Assembly: GCF_036227105.1 (NCBI RefSeq)
Contig: NZ_CP109434.1
Coordinates: 8,094,501-8,158,500 of the forward strand
DNA: 64,000 nucleotides
Source of the DNA: Amycolatopsis sp. NBC_01488
GTDB taxonomy: Bacteria; Actinomycetota; Actinomycetes; Mycobacteriales; Pseudonocardiaceae
Direction: 5' to 3'
Within the stretch, counting starts at the first letter, position 1, and each line of letters begins with the position of its first letter. The translations under genes were made by a program, and so were the position numbers. The notes beneath the pieces were generated by a model that was given only the letters and a program-made list of their open reading frames with translations, searched no databases and was not told the DNA's origin. This document shows, piece by piece, positions 45,200-52,487 of this stretch.

Positions 45200-45208
45200 G
45201 TGCCCACT
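45191..45208. promoter_or_regulatory. probable TetR operator overlapping the methyltransferase start codon
   Basis: AGTGGGCATGTGCCCACT is a near-perfect 18-bp palindrome that contains the ATG of the minus-strand methyltransferase gene. Confidence 0.65.
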
Positions 45209-45210
45209 CT

Positions 45211-45228
45211 AATGGGCACTCGCCCACT
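45211..45228. promoter_or_regulatory. probable second TetR operator, methyltransferase/TetR divergent promoter
   Basis: AATGGGCACTCGCCCACT repeats the first operator (TGGGCA...GCCCACT) two bases away, phased 20 bases centre to centre, about two helical turns. Confidence 0.62.
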
Positions 45229-45276
45229 CGAACTACCGTGTGCGCGTTCGCGGCGGGCGTAACGGAGAATGGGGCC

Positions 45277-45876
45277 ATGCCGACCGGTGTCCACCTGCGC
45301 GACGTGCGCCAGCAGCTGTTCCACGCCGCCGAGCGGGTCCTGCTCCGCGGCGGGCCGAACGCGCTCACCAGCCGGGCGGTGACTGCGGAGGCCGACGTCG
45401 CGAAGGGCGTGCTGCACCGTCACTTCGCGGACTTCGACGCGTTCCTGGCGGAGCTGGTGCAGGACCGGATCGCGCGCCTGACGGACCAGGCGGCGATCCT
45501 GGAGGCGTCGGCGGGGACGCGCACGGTGGCGTCGAACCTGGTGGACGCGGTGACCGAGCTGTTCGACCCGGTCTCGGTGGCGTTGACGAGCTTGGTGTTC
45601 ATCCGCGACGAGCTCCGCGCCCGCCTGCGCGGCCCGGGTGACGGGCTGCCCTTCCTGGCGGAAGCGCGGGAGATGCTGTCGGCCTACCTGACCGCCGAGC
45701 GCGCCCAGGGCCGCATCGCGCCGGACGCGAACGTGGATTCCCTGGCCCTGTCCCTGATCGGAGCGAGCCACCTGCTCTTCGCGGGCCGCCGCCCGAACAC
45801 GCTCCCGGACCCGGCAGAGCTGGAGAAGCTGGTGGACACCCTGATGGCGGACGTGGTCCAGCGAAGGCTGCTCTGA
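45277..45876 (+). CDS. TetR-family repressor
   Basis: 199 residues from the ATG at 45277 (MPTGVHLRDVRQQL); the frame opens earlier at 45238 inside the regulatory region. HTH: LFHAAERVLLRGGPNALTSRAVTAEADVAKGVLHRHFADFDAFLAEL (about 12-58). It is divergent from the methyltransferase gene with two 18-bp palindromes between them, one on the target's start codon, so it probably represses that gene and perhaps itself. Inducer unknown. Confidence 0.86.
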   Translation: MPTGVHLRDVRQQLFHAAERVLLRGGPNALTSRAVTAEADVAKGVLHRHFADFDAFLAELVQDRIARLTDQAAILEASAGTRTVASNLVDAVTELFDPVSVALTSLVFIRDELRARLRGPGDGLPFLAEAREMLSAYLTAERAQGRIAPDANVDSLALSLIGASHLLFAGRRPNTLPDPAELEKLVDTLMADVVQRRLL

Positions 45877-45986
45877 AGTCCGAAGTAGACAAAGCGAACA
45901 ATGAAACGCAACCACACGCGGGGGTCCGGGGGGTCGCCCCCGGCGGGGGCGTGGGGGCTCGGCCCCCACAGGACACAGAACGAGAG

Positions 45987-46019
45987 AGCCCCTGTTCGCG
46001 CATTCCGCGAACAGGGGCT
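45987..46019 (-). terminator. hairpin terminator of the tRNA-Val transcript
   Basis: A perfect 14-bp stem (AGCCCCTGTTCGCG / CGCGAACAGGGGCT) with a 5-base loop starts 13 bases past the 3' end of the distal tRNA gene. A second GC-rich inverted repeat lies just beyond, at about 45928-45968. Confidence 0.82.
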
Positions 46020-46032
46020 ACCCCGAATCGAG

Positions 46033-46104
46033 TGGGCGATACTGGGATCGAACCAGTGACCTCTTCGGTGTGAACGAAGCGCTCTCCCCCTGAGCTAATC
46101 GCCC
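46033..46104 (-). tRNA. tRNA-Val (anticodon CAC)
   Basis: 72 bases on the minus strand. Acceptor GGGCGAT pairs with ATCGCCC, D-arm TAGCTCAGGGGGAGAGC, anticodon arm CTTCG-TTCACAC-CGAAG with anticodon CAC, T-arm CTGGTTCGATCCCAG. CCA is not encoded. It is the second of two tandem tRNA-Val genes. Confidence 0.95.
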
Positions 46105-46145
46105 GCTGTACGAACTTCCACGAGGTCCCGGGGGTGGGCTCCTGG

Positions 46146-46217
46146 TGCGCGATACTGGGATTGAACCAGTGACCTCTTCCGTGTCAGGGAAGCGCTCTCC
46201 CGCTGAGCTAATCGCGC
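46146..46217 (-). tRNA. tRNA-Val (anticodon GAC)
   Basis: 72 bases on the minus strand. Acceptor GCGCGAT pairs with ATCGCGC, D-arm TAGCTCAGCGGGAGAGC, anticodon arm CTTCC-CTGACAC-GGAAG with anticodon GAC, T-arm CTGGTTCAATCCCAG. CCA is not encoded. It lies 41 bases upstream of the tRNA-Val(CAC) gene and is presumably cotranscribed with it. Confidence 0.95.
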
Positions 46218-46411
46218 GCTGCGGAACTCCGTACTCGCTGAAGCATATCGGACGGTTCCGGAGCGTCAGCAGGGGGCCGGGTGTGACCGCGCGCACGGCG
46301 GAAACCGCCGTGACACGAAGGGGCCGAAACGGGCAGACTGCAAGAAGACAGCACGCTTGCGCCCCGGCCGTCGCCGGGCCCGTGCGCCGGAACTGGAGAG
46401 CTTCCGCCCTG

Positions 46412-47854
46412 ATGACCGACACCGTGTCCACCCCGCCCGCCGACCTCGACCGCGCTCCGGTGCGCCCGGGGCTCCTCATCGGGGTCCTCGTGCTGTCGGC
46501 GTTCGTGATGATCCTCAACGAGACCATCCTGAGCGTCGCGCTGCGGGACCTGACCGGCGACCTGCGGGTGCCGACCACGACCGTGCAGTGGCTGACCAGC
46601 GGGTTCCTGCTGACGATGGCCGTCGTCATCCCGACGACCGGGTTCCTGCTCGAGCGGTTCTCGCCACGGCAGGTGTTCCTGTTCTCGCTGTCGGCGTTCA
46701 GCCTCGGCACGCTGCTGTGCGCGCTCGCGCCCGGCTTCGGGATGCTGATGGCCGGGCGCGTGGTGCAGGCGTGCGGCACGGCGGTGATGCTGCCGCTGCT
46801 GATGACGACGGTGATGCGGCTGGTGCCGCCGGAGCGGCGTGGCGCGACGATGGGCACGATCACGATCGTCATCGCGGTGGCGCCCGCGATCGGGCCGACG
46901 ATCGGCGGCGCCGTCCTCTCGTGGCTGGGCTGGCGGTGGATGTTCTGGATCGTGCTGCCGCTGGCCGTCGCGGCGCTGGTGACCGGTGCGCTGCAGCTGC
47001 GTCTCGACAGCGAGACGCGGCGGGTGCCGCTGGACGTGCCGTCGGTGCTGCTGTCGGCGATCGGGTTCGGCGGCGTGCTCTACGGCCTGTCGTCGACCGG
47101 CGAGCAGGCCGGGGCGGAGCCGCTGGTGCCGGCGTGGGTGCCGATCGTCGTCGGGGTGGTCGCGCTGGTGGTGTTCACGTGGCGGCAGCTGCGGCTGCAG
47201 CGCCGCGACCGGGCGCTGCTGGACCTGCGGCCGTTCACGCACCGGAGCTTCGTGGTGGCGCTGGTGCTGACGGCGCTGCTGTTCGTCTGCCTGATCGGCG
47301 CGGCGGCGATCCTGCTGCCGCTGTACCTGCAGACGGTGCTGCACACGAGCACGTTCGTCAGCGGCCTGGCGGTGCTGCCCGGCGGCCTGGTGCTCGGCCT
47401 GCTCGGCCGCCCGGTGGGCGCGCTGTTCGACAAGGTCGGCGCGCGCCCGCTGGTCATCCCGGGCGCGGCGGCGATGGCGGTGTCGCTGTGGCTGTTCACG
47501 ACGCTGGGGCCGGGTTCGCCGCTGATCGCGGTGATCGGGATCCACGTGCTGCTGATGGCCGGGCTGGGGCTGATGATGACGCCGCTGTTCACGGAGTCGC
47601 TCGGCGTGCTGCCGGACCACCTGTACTCCCACGGCAGCGCGATCCTCTCGACGCTGCAGCAGGTGGCAGGGGCACTGGGGACCGCGGTGTTCGTGAGCGT
47701 GGCGACGCTGTGGAGCGCGAACGGGGCCACGACGGGCCCGGACGCTTCGGGGTTGCGGGCGGCGTTCGTGGTGGCCGGGGTGATCGGGTTGGTCGCCTTC
47801 GCCGGGACCTGGCTGATCCGCTCGACGGGCGCCAAGGCGACGCCGGAGCACTGA
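46412..47854 (+). CDS. MFS drug exporter, DHA2/EmrB-QacA (14-TM) type
   Basis: 480 residues from the ATG at 46412; the open frame upstream runs over the tRNA genes and is not coding. About fourteen membrane segments. GFLLERFSPRQVFLFSLSAFSLG follows segment 2, and GPTIGGAVLSWLGWRWMFWI is the motif C of drug:H+ antiporters. The ribosome-binding site (GGAGAG) is somewhat distant. It is monocistronic, with a strong hairpin 20 bases after its stop. Substrate unknown. Confidence 0.88.
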   Translation: MTDTVSTPPADLDRAPVRPGLLIGVLVLSAFVMILNETILSVALRDLTGDLRVPTTTVQWLTSGFLLTMAVVIPTTGFLLERFSPRQVFLFSLSAFSLGTLLCALAPGFGMLMAGRVVQACGTAVMLPLLMTTVMRLVPPERRGATMGTITIVIAVAPAIGPTIGGAVLSWLGWRWMFWIVLPLAVAALVTGALQLRLDSETRRVPLDVPSVLLSAIGFGGVLYGLSSTGEQAGAEPLVPAWVPIVVGVVALVVFTWRQLRLQRRDRALLDLRPFTHRSFVVALVLTALLFVCLIGAAAILLPLYLQTVLHTSTFVSGLAVLPGGLVLGLLGRPVGALFDKVGARPLVIPGAAAMAVSLWLFTTLGPGSPLIAVIGIHVLLMAGLGLMMTPLFTESLGVLPDHLYSHGSAILSTLQQVAGALGTAVFVSVATLWSANGATTGPDASGLRAAFVVAGVIGLVAFAGTWLIRSTGAKATPEH

Positions 47855-47874
47855 CTGTCCACTGAGGACAAAAG

Positions 47875-47927
47875 TCCCGCTTCCGCTCAGCGAAGGCTTG
47901 GGGGGAGACCTGCGAGCGGAAGCGGGA
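47875..47927 (+). terminator. hairpin terminator of the MFS gene
   Basis: Perfect 14-bp arms (TCCCGCTTCCGCTC / GAGCGGAAGCGGGA) separated by a 25-base loop, starting 20 bases past the MFS stop codon. Confidence 0.72.
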
Positions 47928-48127
47928 GTTCGAGGCCGGTACGGGGGTCGCCTCGCGGCGAGTGGCTCGACACGGCTCCAGCCGAACTGGTGTTCCGTGA
48001 AGGCAAGGGGTGAGGCCCGGGGACTCCTCCGTACCGACACCCGTTACAACGCCTCGTGCGCGCCGGTGTTCCCCGACGTGACCGGGCTCATGCCGCATCC
48101 GCCCCGGCTTCCGGATCGACGCGCGCC

Positions 48128-48164
48128 CGGTGCCCCTCCAGGACGTCAAAACCCCTGGAGGGAC
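48128..48164 (-). terminator. hairpin terminator of the D-amino-acid/peptide operon
   Basis: Stem GTGCCCCTCCAGG / CCTGGAGGGACAC, 13 bp with one mismatch and an 11-base loop, starting 25 bases past the stop of the last operon gene at 48190. Confidence 0.72.
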
Positions 48165-48189
48165 ACCGGAACGACTCAGCGCGTCGTCG

Positions 48190-51100
48190 TCACTCCTTGA
48201 CCTTCGGGGTCGCCCGCACGCCCGAGTGCAGGTACCGCTCCCCCGTCGGCAGCGTGGAGAACGTCACCGACACCCAGCCGCGCATGCCCGCCGGGCTGTA
48301 GGCGAAGTGCGCCGGGCCGACCGGCACCAGTTCGTCTTCGGTCGTCGGCTCCGGCATCAGCTCGGCGAGCGGGCCCGTGATGGTCTGCCGGATCCACAGC
48401 TTGCCCTCGCGGGTGAGGACGTCGATCCGGACCGACTCCCGCTCGTAGACGCCGAGGAACTCCGTGGCGTCGACGTCGGGAGCCGGCACGGCCGGTTCCA
48501 GCGGGCGCGGCATCGCGACACCCGCCAGCTCGGCGAAGATCTCGCGGTAGAGCTCTTCGTACAGGTCGTGGGTGCTGCCGCCGTTGGTGAGCAGCGTGAC
48601 CGCCAGCCCCTGCTCGGGCAGGATCCGCAGGAACGCCGCCTGCCCGATCGTGTTGCCGTCGTGACCGTGGACGCGGTGGCCGTCCCAGCCGAAGCGGATC
48701 CAGCCGAGGCCCCACGAGTCGCCGAGCGTGTCCTTGTCCGGCATCTCGAACTGCTCCTGGGTCATCGCCTCGGCCGACTCCGCCGAGAGGACGCGCGAGC
48801 CGTCCGGGCCGAGGCCGCCGGTCAGGTGCAGGCGGGCGAACGCCAGGACGTCGTCAGTCGACGCCGTGATCAGCCCGGCCGGACCCGCCGACCGCTGCAG
48901 GCCCCACACCGGTGCCGGCTGCGGCTCGTCGTCACCGGCCGCGACGTGCCCCATCGCCGCGCGGTGCAGGAGCGCCTCCTCCGGCAGGGTGCTCGTGCGC
49001 TTCAAGCCCAGCGGGGTGAACAGCCGCTCGCGCAGGGCCGCGTCCCACGTCTTCCCGGTCAGCTTCTCGATCACCCGGCCGACCAGGACGAACCCCGAAT
49101 TGCAGTAGGACAGCGTCGCGCCGAGCGGATGCGTCTGCGCGGCCTGGTCGAGGATCCCGACGTACTTCTCGAGGCAGTCGTCGCCGCGGCCGGTGTCGGT
49201 GAACACGTCGCCGTCGATGCCGCTGGTGTGCGTCAACAGGTGCCGCAGCGTCACCTTCTTCGTGACGTCCGGGTCGGCCAGGCGCAGCTCGGGCAGGACG
49301 TCGATGATCGGCGCGTCCAGCTTCAGCAGTCCTTCGTCGACCAGCTGCATCGCGACGGTGGCCGTCCACACCTTGGTGATCGAGCCGATCTGGAACACCG
49401 AGTCGTCGGTGACCTCGACGCCGGTCGCCTTGTTCAGCACGCCGTGGCTCGCCTGGACGACCTCGTCGCCGTCGAGCCGCAGGATGCCCAGCGCCGCACC
49501 GGGGACGCGGTGCTTGCGCGCGAGCTCGGCGAGGCGGCGGCGCCAGTGGGCGGCGTCGATCGGCCGCCGCACCGGCTTGCCCGGCTCGCCCGCGTACTGC
49601 TCGACCCAGTCGACGATGCGGCGGTTGAAGTCCACGCGGTGCGACGGGCGGCCTTCGAGGATGAACAGGTGCGACGCGCCCGGGTAGAGCACCAGCCGGG
49701 TCGGCACGCCCTGTTCGCGCAGCGCGCTGAACCACTGCTCGGCCTGCCCGGCCGGGCACCGGTCGTCGGCGGCGCCGTGCACGACCAACGTCGGCGTGCG
49801 CACCTTTTCCACCTGCGCCAGCGGGGAAAGCGCGGCGTAGTGCGCACGGTTCTCCGCCGGGACGGCCCCGAGCTCGACGACGCCCAGGTAGTGGCCGCTG
49901 TCGGACGTCCCGGCCATGCTGACCGCGTCGCTGACGACCCCGCCCGCGACCGCGGCGGCGAACCGGTCGTCCCGGCTGGTCAGGTAGCAGGTCATGTAGC
50001 CGCCGTAGCTGTAGCCGGCCACGGCGAGCCGCCGCGCGTCCGCCACCCCTTCGGCGACGAGCTGGTCCAGCGGCTCGAGGAAGTCCTTGGCGTCGGCCAC
50101 GCCCCACGCGCCGACCGCGGCGGTGTAGAACGCTTCGCCGTAGCCGTCGCTGCCGCGCGGGTTGAGCAGCAGCACCGCCCAGCCGCGGGCCGCGAGCTGC
50201 TGGTGGTAGAGGTGCACGGCGTCGGCGCCGCCGCTCCACGCGTTGTGCGGGCCACCGTGGATGTCCAGCAGCAGCGGGAGCGGGCCGGTGCGGGCGGGGT
50301 CGCGCAGCAGCCAGCCGTGCACGACCGTGCCGTCGGAGACGGTGAACTCCCGCTCCTCGTGGGTGAACAGCTCGACGTCGTCCGCGCCGTGCGAAGTGAC
50401 GACCGTGGCCGCGCCCCCGGTGACGTCGAGGGTCGCGATCTCGCCGTAGGACGTCGGCGTGGTCAGCACGACCGCCGCGGTGGTCCCGGCGACGCTCAGC
50501 CCGGCCACGGCCGTCCCGGTCTCGCCGAGGACGAGCCGCGGCTCGCCGCCCGCGACGTCGACGGCGTACAGGTGCGTGTAGCCGCGGTCCCGGACGCAGA
50601 ACAGCACCGTCGAGCCGGCGAGCTGCGGCAGCGCGCCAGGGTAGCCGGGCCCGCCCGGCATCACGTTGCGGTCGAGCGGTGCGGCGAGGTCGACGGTCTC
50701 GCCGCCGTCCAGCGGCACGCGCAGCAGCCCGGCGTGGCCGGTGGCGGTGTCGAGACGGCCGACGACGAGCAGCGCTTCGCCGTCGGCGGTCCAGGTGACG
50801 GTCCCGCACATGCCTTCGGCCGAGCCGGCCAGGCGAGGCTCGGCGGTGCGGTCCCCGGCGTCGAGAACGTGGACGGCGGACCGGAAAGTCAGGTCGGCGT
50901 CGGCATCGGGCGCCGCGGGGAAGGCCAGCCGCGCGCCGTCCGGCGACCAGGCCGGGTCGCCGGCGTGCCAGTCGCCCGACGTGACCCGCCGGACCTCGCC
51001 GGTGGCGACGTCGAGGACGTGGACGTGCTTGCGCAGGGTCCGCAGGAACCCGGCGCCGTCGGCCTTGAAGTCCAGCCGGTCGGCGACGACCGGGGCGCTC

Positions 51101-51531
51101 GCGCGGCGGCCCTGCGCGCCGTCGTCCTCGCCCTCCTCGGCGGCGAGGTCGATCGGGGCGCTGAAGGCGATTTCGGCGCCGTCCGGGCGCCACACCGGCG
51201 TGCCCGCGCCGAGCGGCAGCGTGGCGACCTGCTCGGGCTCGCCGCCGTCGGCGGGCAGCAGCCACAGCTGCGGCGGGCCGTCCTGGGCGCGCAGGAACGC
51301 GATCCGCGTCCCGTCCGGCGACCACGCCGGGGCCGCGTCGGCGGTGCCGCGGGTGAGCCGGCGCGCCTCGCCGCCGCCGGTGGCGACCTGCCAGAGCGAC
51401 CGGCTGTCCTCGTCCTTGTCGCGGTCGGCGGTGCGCAGCGCGTAGACGATCCGAGCGCCGTCGGGCGAGATCGCCGGCTGGTCGGGGAACTCCAGGGCGT
51501 AGAGGTCGTCGATGCCGAGGCGTCGGGTCAT
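48190..51531 (-). CDS. S9 (prolyl-oligopeptidase/acylaminoacyl-peptidase) fused to class-C beta-lactamase-type serine hydrolase
   Basis: 1113 residues from the ATG at 51531 with AAGGAG six bases upstream. Residues 1-400 hold beta-propeller repeats with WSPDG-type strands; 410-645 form the S9 alpha/beta hydrolase with Ser508 (AGYSYGGYM), Asp590 (HGAADDRC) and His621 (GASHLFI). After a short linker, residues 660-1113 form a complete serine hydrolase of the AmpC/D-aminopeptidase class: Ser717-x-x-Lys720 (GSITK), Tyr809-x-Asn811, and HDG at 957-959. Its C-terminal half is clearly paralogous to the stand-alone hydrolase at 57825. There is no signal peptide, so it acts in the cytoplasm, probably on imported peptides. 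It is the last gene of the operon. Confidence 0.9.
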   Translation of the reverse strand: MTRRLGIDDLYALEFPDQPAISPDGARIVYALRTADRDKDEDSRSLWQVATGGGEARRLTRGTADAAPAWSPDGTRIAFLRAQDGPPQLWLLPADGGEPEQVATLPLGAGTPVWRPDGAEIAFSAPIDLAAEEGEDDGAQGRRASAPVVADRLDFKADGAGFLRTLRKHVHVLDVATGEVRRVTSGDWHAGDPAWSPDGARLAFPAAPDADADLTFRSAVHVLDAGDRTAEPRLAGSAEGMCGTVTWTADGEALLVVGRLDTATGHAGLLRVPLDGGETVDLAAPLDRNVMPGGPGYPGALPQLAGSTVLFCVRDRGYTHLYAVDVAGGEPRLVLGETGTAVAGLSVAGTTAAVVLTTPTSYGEIATLDVTGGAATVVTSHGADDVELFTHEEREFTVSDGTVVHGWLLRDPARTGPLPLLLDIHGGPHNAWSGGADAVHLYHQQLAARGWAVLLLNPRGSDGYGEAFYTAAVGAWGVADAKDFLEPLDQLVAEGVADARRLAVAGYSYGGYMTCYLTSRDDRFAAAVAGGVVSDAVSMAGTSDSGHYLGVVELGAVPAENRAHYAALSPLAQVEKVRTPTLVVHGAADDRCPAGQAEQWFSALREQGVPTRLVLYPGASHLFILEGRPSHRVDFNRRIVDWVEQYAGEPGKPVRRPIDAAHWRRRLAELARKHRVPGAALGILRLDGDEVVQASHGVLNKATGVEVTDDSVFQIGSITKVWTATVAMQLVDEGLLKLDAPIIDVLPELRLADPDVTKKVTLRHLLTHTSGIDGDVFTDTGRGDDCLEKYVGILDQAAQTHPLGATLSYCNSGFVLVGRVIEKLTGKTWDAALRERLFTPLGLKRTSTLPEEALLHRAAMGHVAAGDDEPQPAPVWGLQRSAGPAGLITASTDDVLAFARLHLTGGLGPDGSRVLSAESAEAMTQEQFEMPDKDTLGDSWGLGWIRFGWDGHRVHGHDGNTIGQAAFLRILPEQGLAVTLLTNGGSTHDLYEELYREIFAELAGVAMPRPLEPAVPAPDVDATEFLGVYERESVRIDVLTREGKLWIRQTITGPLAELMPEPTTEDELVPVGPAHFAYSPAGMRGWVSVTFSTLPTGERYLHSGVRATPKVKE

Positions 51532-51557
51532 GCGGATCTCCTTGTGGGATAACGGTC

Positions 51558-52487
51558 TCACGCGGCGAAGTGGCAGGCCGCGCGGTGCGGCCGGTGGGCG
51601 GCGCCGTCGGCCGGGTCGGCTTCGGTGCAGAGCGTGCGGTCGGTGTGCACGAGCGGGCCGATCGGGCACCGCGGGTGGTAGCGGCAGCCGGACGGCGGGT
51701 GGTGCGGGTCGGCGGGTTCGGTGTCGGCGAGCGGGTCGTCGGTGTCGTCGAGCAGCCCGCGGTGCGCCGAGGGCGCGGCGGCCAGCAGGTCCCGCGTGTA
51801 CGGGTGCCGCGGATCGGTGAGCACCTGCTCGGCGGGGCCGGCCTCGACGATCCGGCCGAGGTACATCACGGCGACGATGTCGCTGACGTACCGCACCACG
51901 GCGAGGTTGTGCGAGATGAACAGCATCGACAGCGCCAGCCGCCGCTGGACGTCGCGGACGAGGTTGAGCACCGCGCCCTGCACCGAGACGTCGAGCGCCG
52001 AGGTGATCTCGTCGGCGATCAGCACCTTCGGCTGCCCGGCCAGCGCCCTGGCGAGCGCGACACGCTGGCGTTGGCCGCCCGAGAGCTGCCCGGGCAGCGT
52101 CGAAGCCCGGTCCGGGTCGAGGTGGACGAGGTCGAGCAGCCGGGCGACTTCGGCGCGCCGGGCTCCGCGGGAGGTGCCGGGGGGCATGGCCTCGGTGATC
52201 GACTCACCGATCGCCATCCGCGGGTCCAGCGACGAGTACGGGTCCTGGAACACCATCTGCAGCGGACGGCGCCGGGGCAGCCGCCGCACGTCGGTGCCGT
52301 CGAGCAGCACCCGGCCCGCGCTCACCGGCGCGAGCCCGACGGCCGCCCTGGCGAGCGTCGACTTGCCCGAGCCGGACTCGCCGACCAAGCCGACGACCTG
52401 TCCGGACGGGACGGTGAGGGTAATGCCGTCGACCGCGGTCAACCTGCCGTAGCGAACGCTCACCGCGTCGAACTCGAGCGTGCTCAC
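51558..52487 (-). CDS. peptide ABC transporter ATPase, DppF/OppF type
   Basis: 309 residues from the GTG at 52487, which overlaps the preceding stop as GTGA. Walker A GESGSGKST (about 36-44), Q-loop MVFQDPYSSLDPR, signature LSGGQRQRVALARAL, Walker B VLIADEITSALDVS, and the C-terminal oligopeptide-transporter extension with four cysteines typical of an iron-sulfur motif (GCRYHPRCP...LCTEADP...ACHF). It forms a heterodimeric motor with the ATPase domain of the fused protein encoded just upstream. Confidence 0.93.
   Translation of the reverse strand: MSTLEFDAVSVRYGRLTAVDGITLTVPSGQVVGLVGESGSGKSTLARAAVGLAPVSAGRVLLDGTDVRRLPRRRPLQMVFQDPYSSLDPRMAIGESITEAMPPGTSRGARRAEVARLLDLVHLDPDRASTLPGQLSGGQRQRVALARALAGQPKVLIADEITSALDVSVQGAVLNLVRDVQRRLALSMLFISHNLAVVRYVSDIVAVMYLGRIVEAGPAEQVLTDPRHPYTRDLLAAAPSAHRGLLDDTDDPLADTEPADPHHPPSGCRYHPRCPIGPLVHTDRTLCTEADPADGAAHRPHRAACHFAA

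Larger units (their letters stand above)
47855..48189. other. intergenic region with two hairpins, no gene seen
   Basis: About 335 bases between the convergent MFS exporter and peptidase-fusion genes. It contains the terminators at 47875-47927 and 48128-48164; nothing else recognisable. Confidence 0.5.

Noticed and set aside
46033..46217. tRNA-Val genes as the attachment site of a mobile element
   Set aside because: Both tRNAs are complete, and no integrase, duplicated 3' end or element boundary is seen next to them.
48130..51552. A plus-strand open frame of 1140 codons
   Set aside because: It is antisense to the S9/hydrolase fusion, Arg/Gln/Val-rich without domains; the minus-strand product has two complete active sites. 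Long antisense frames are common in GC-rich DNA.
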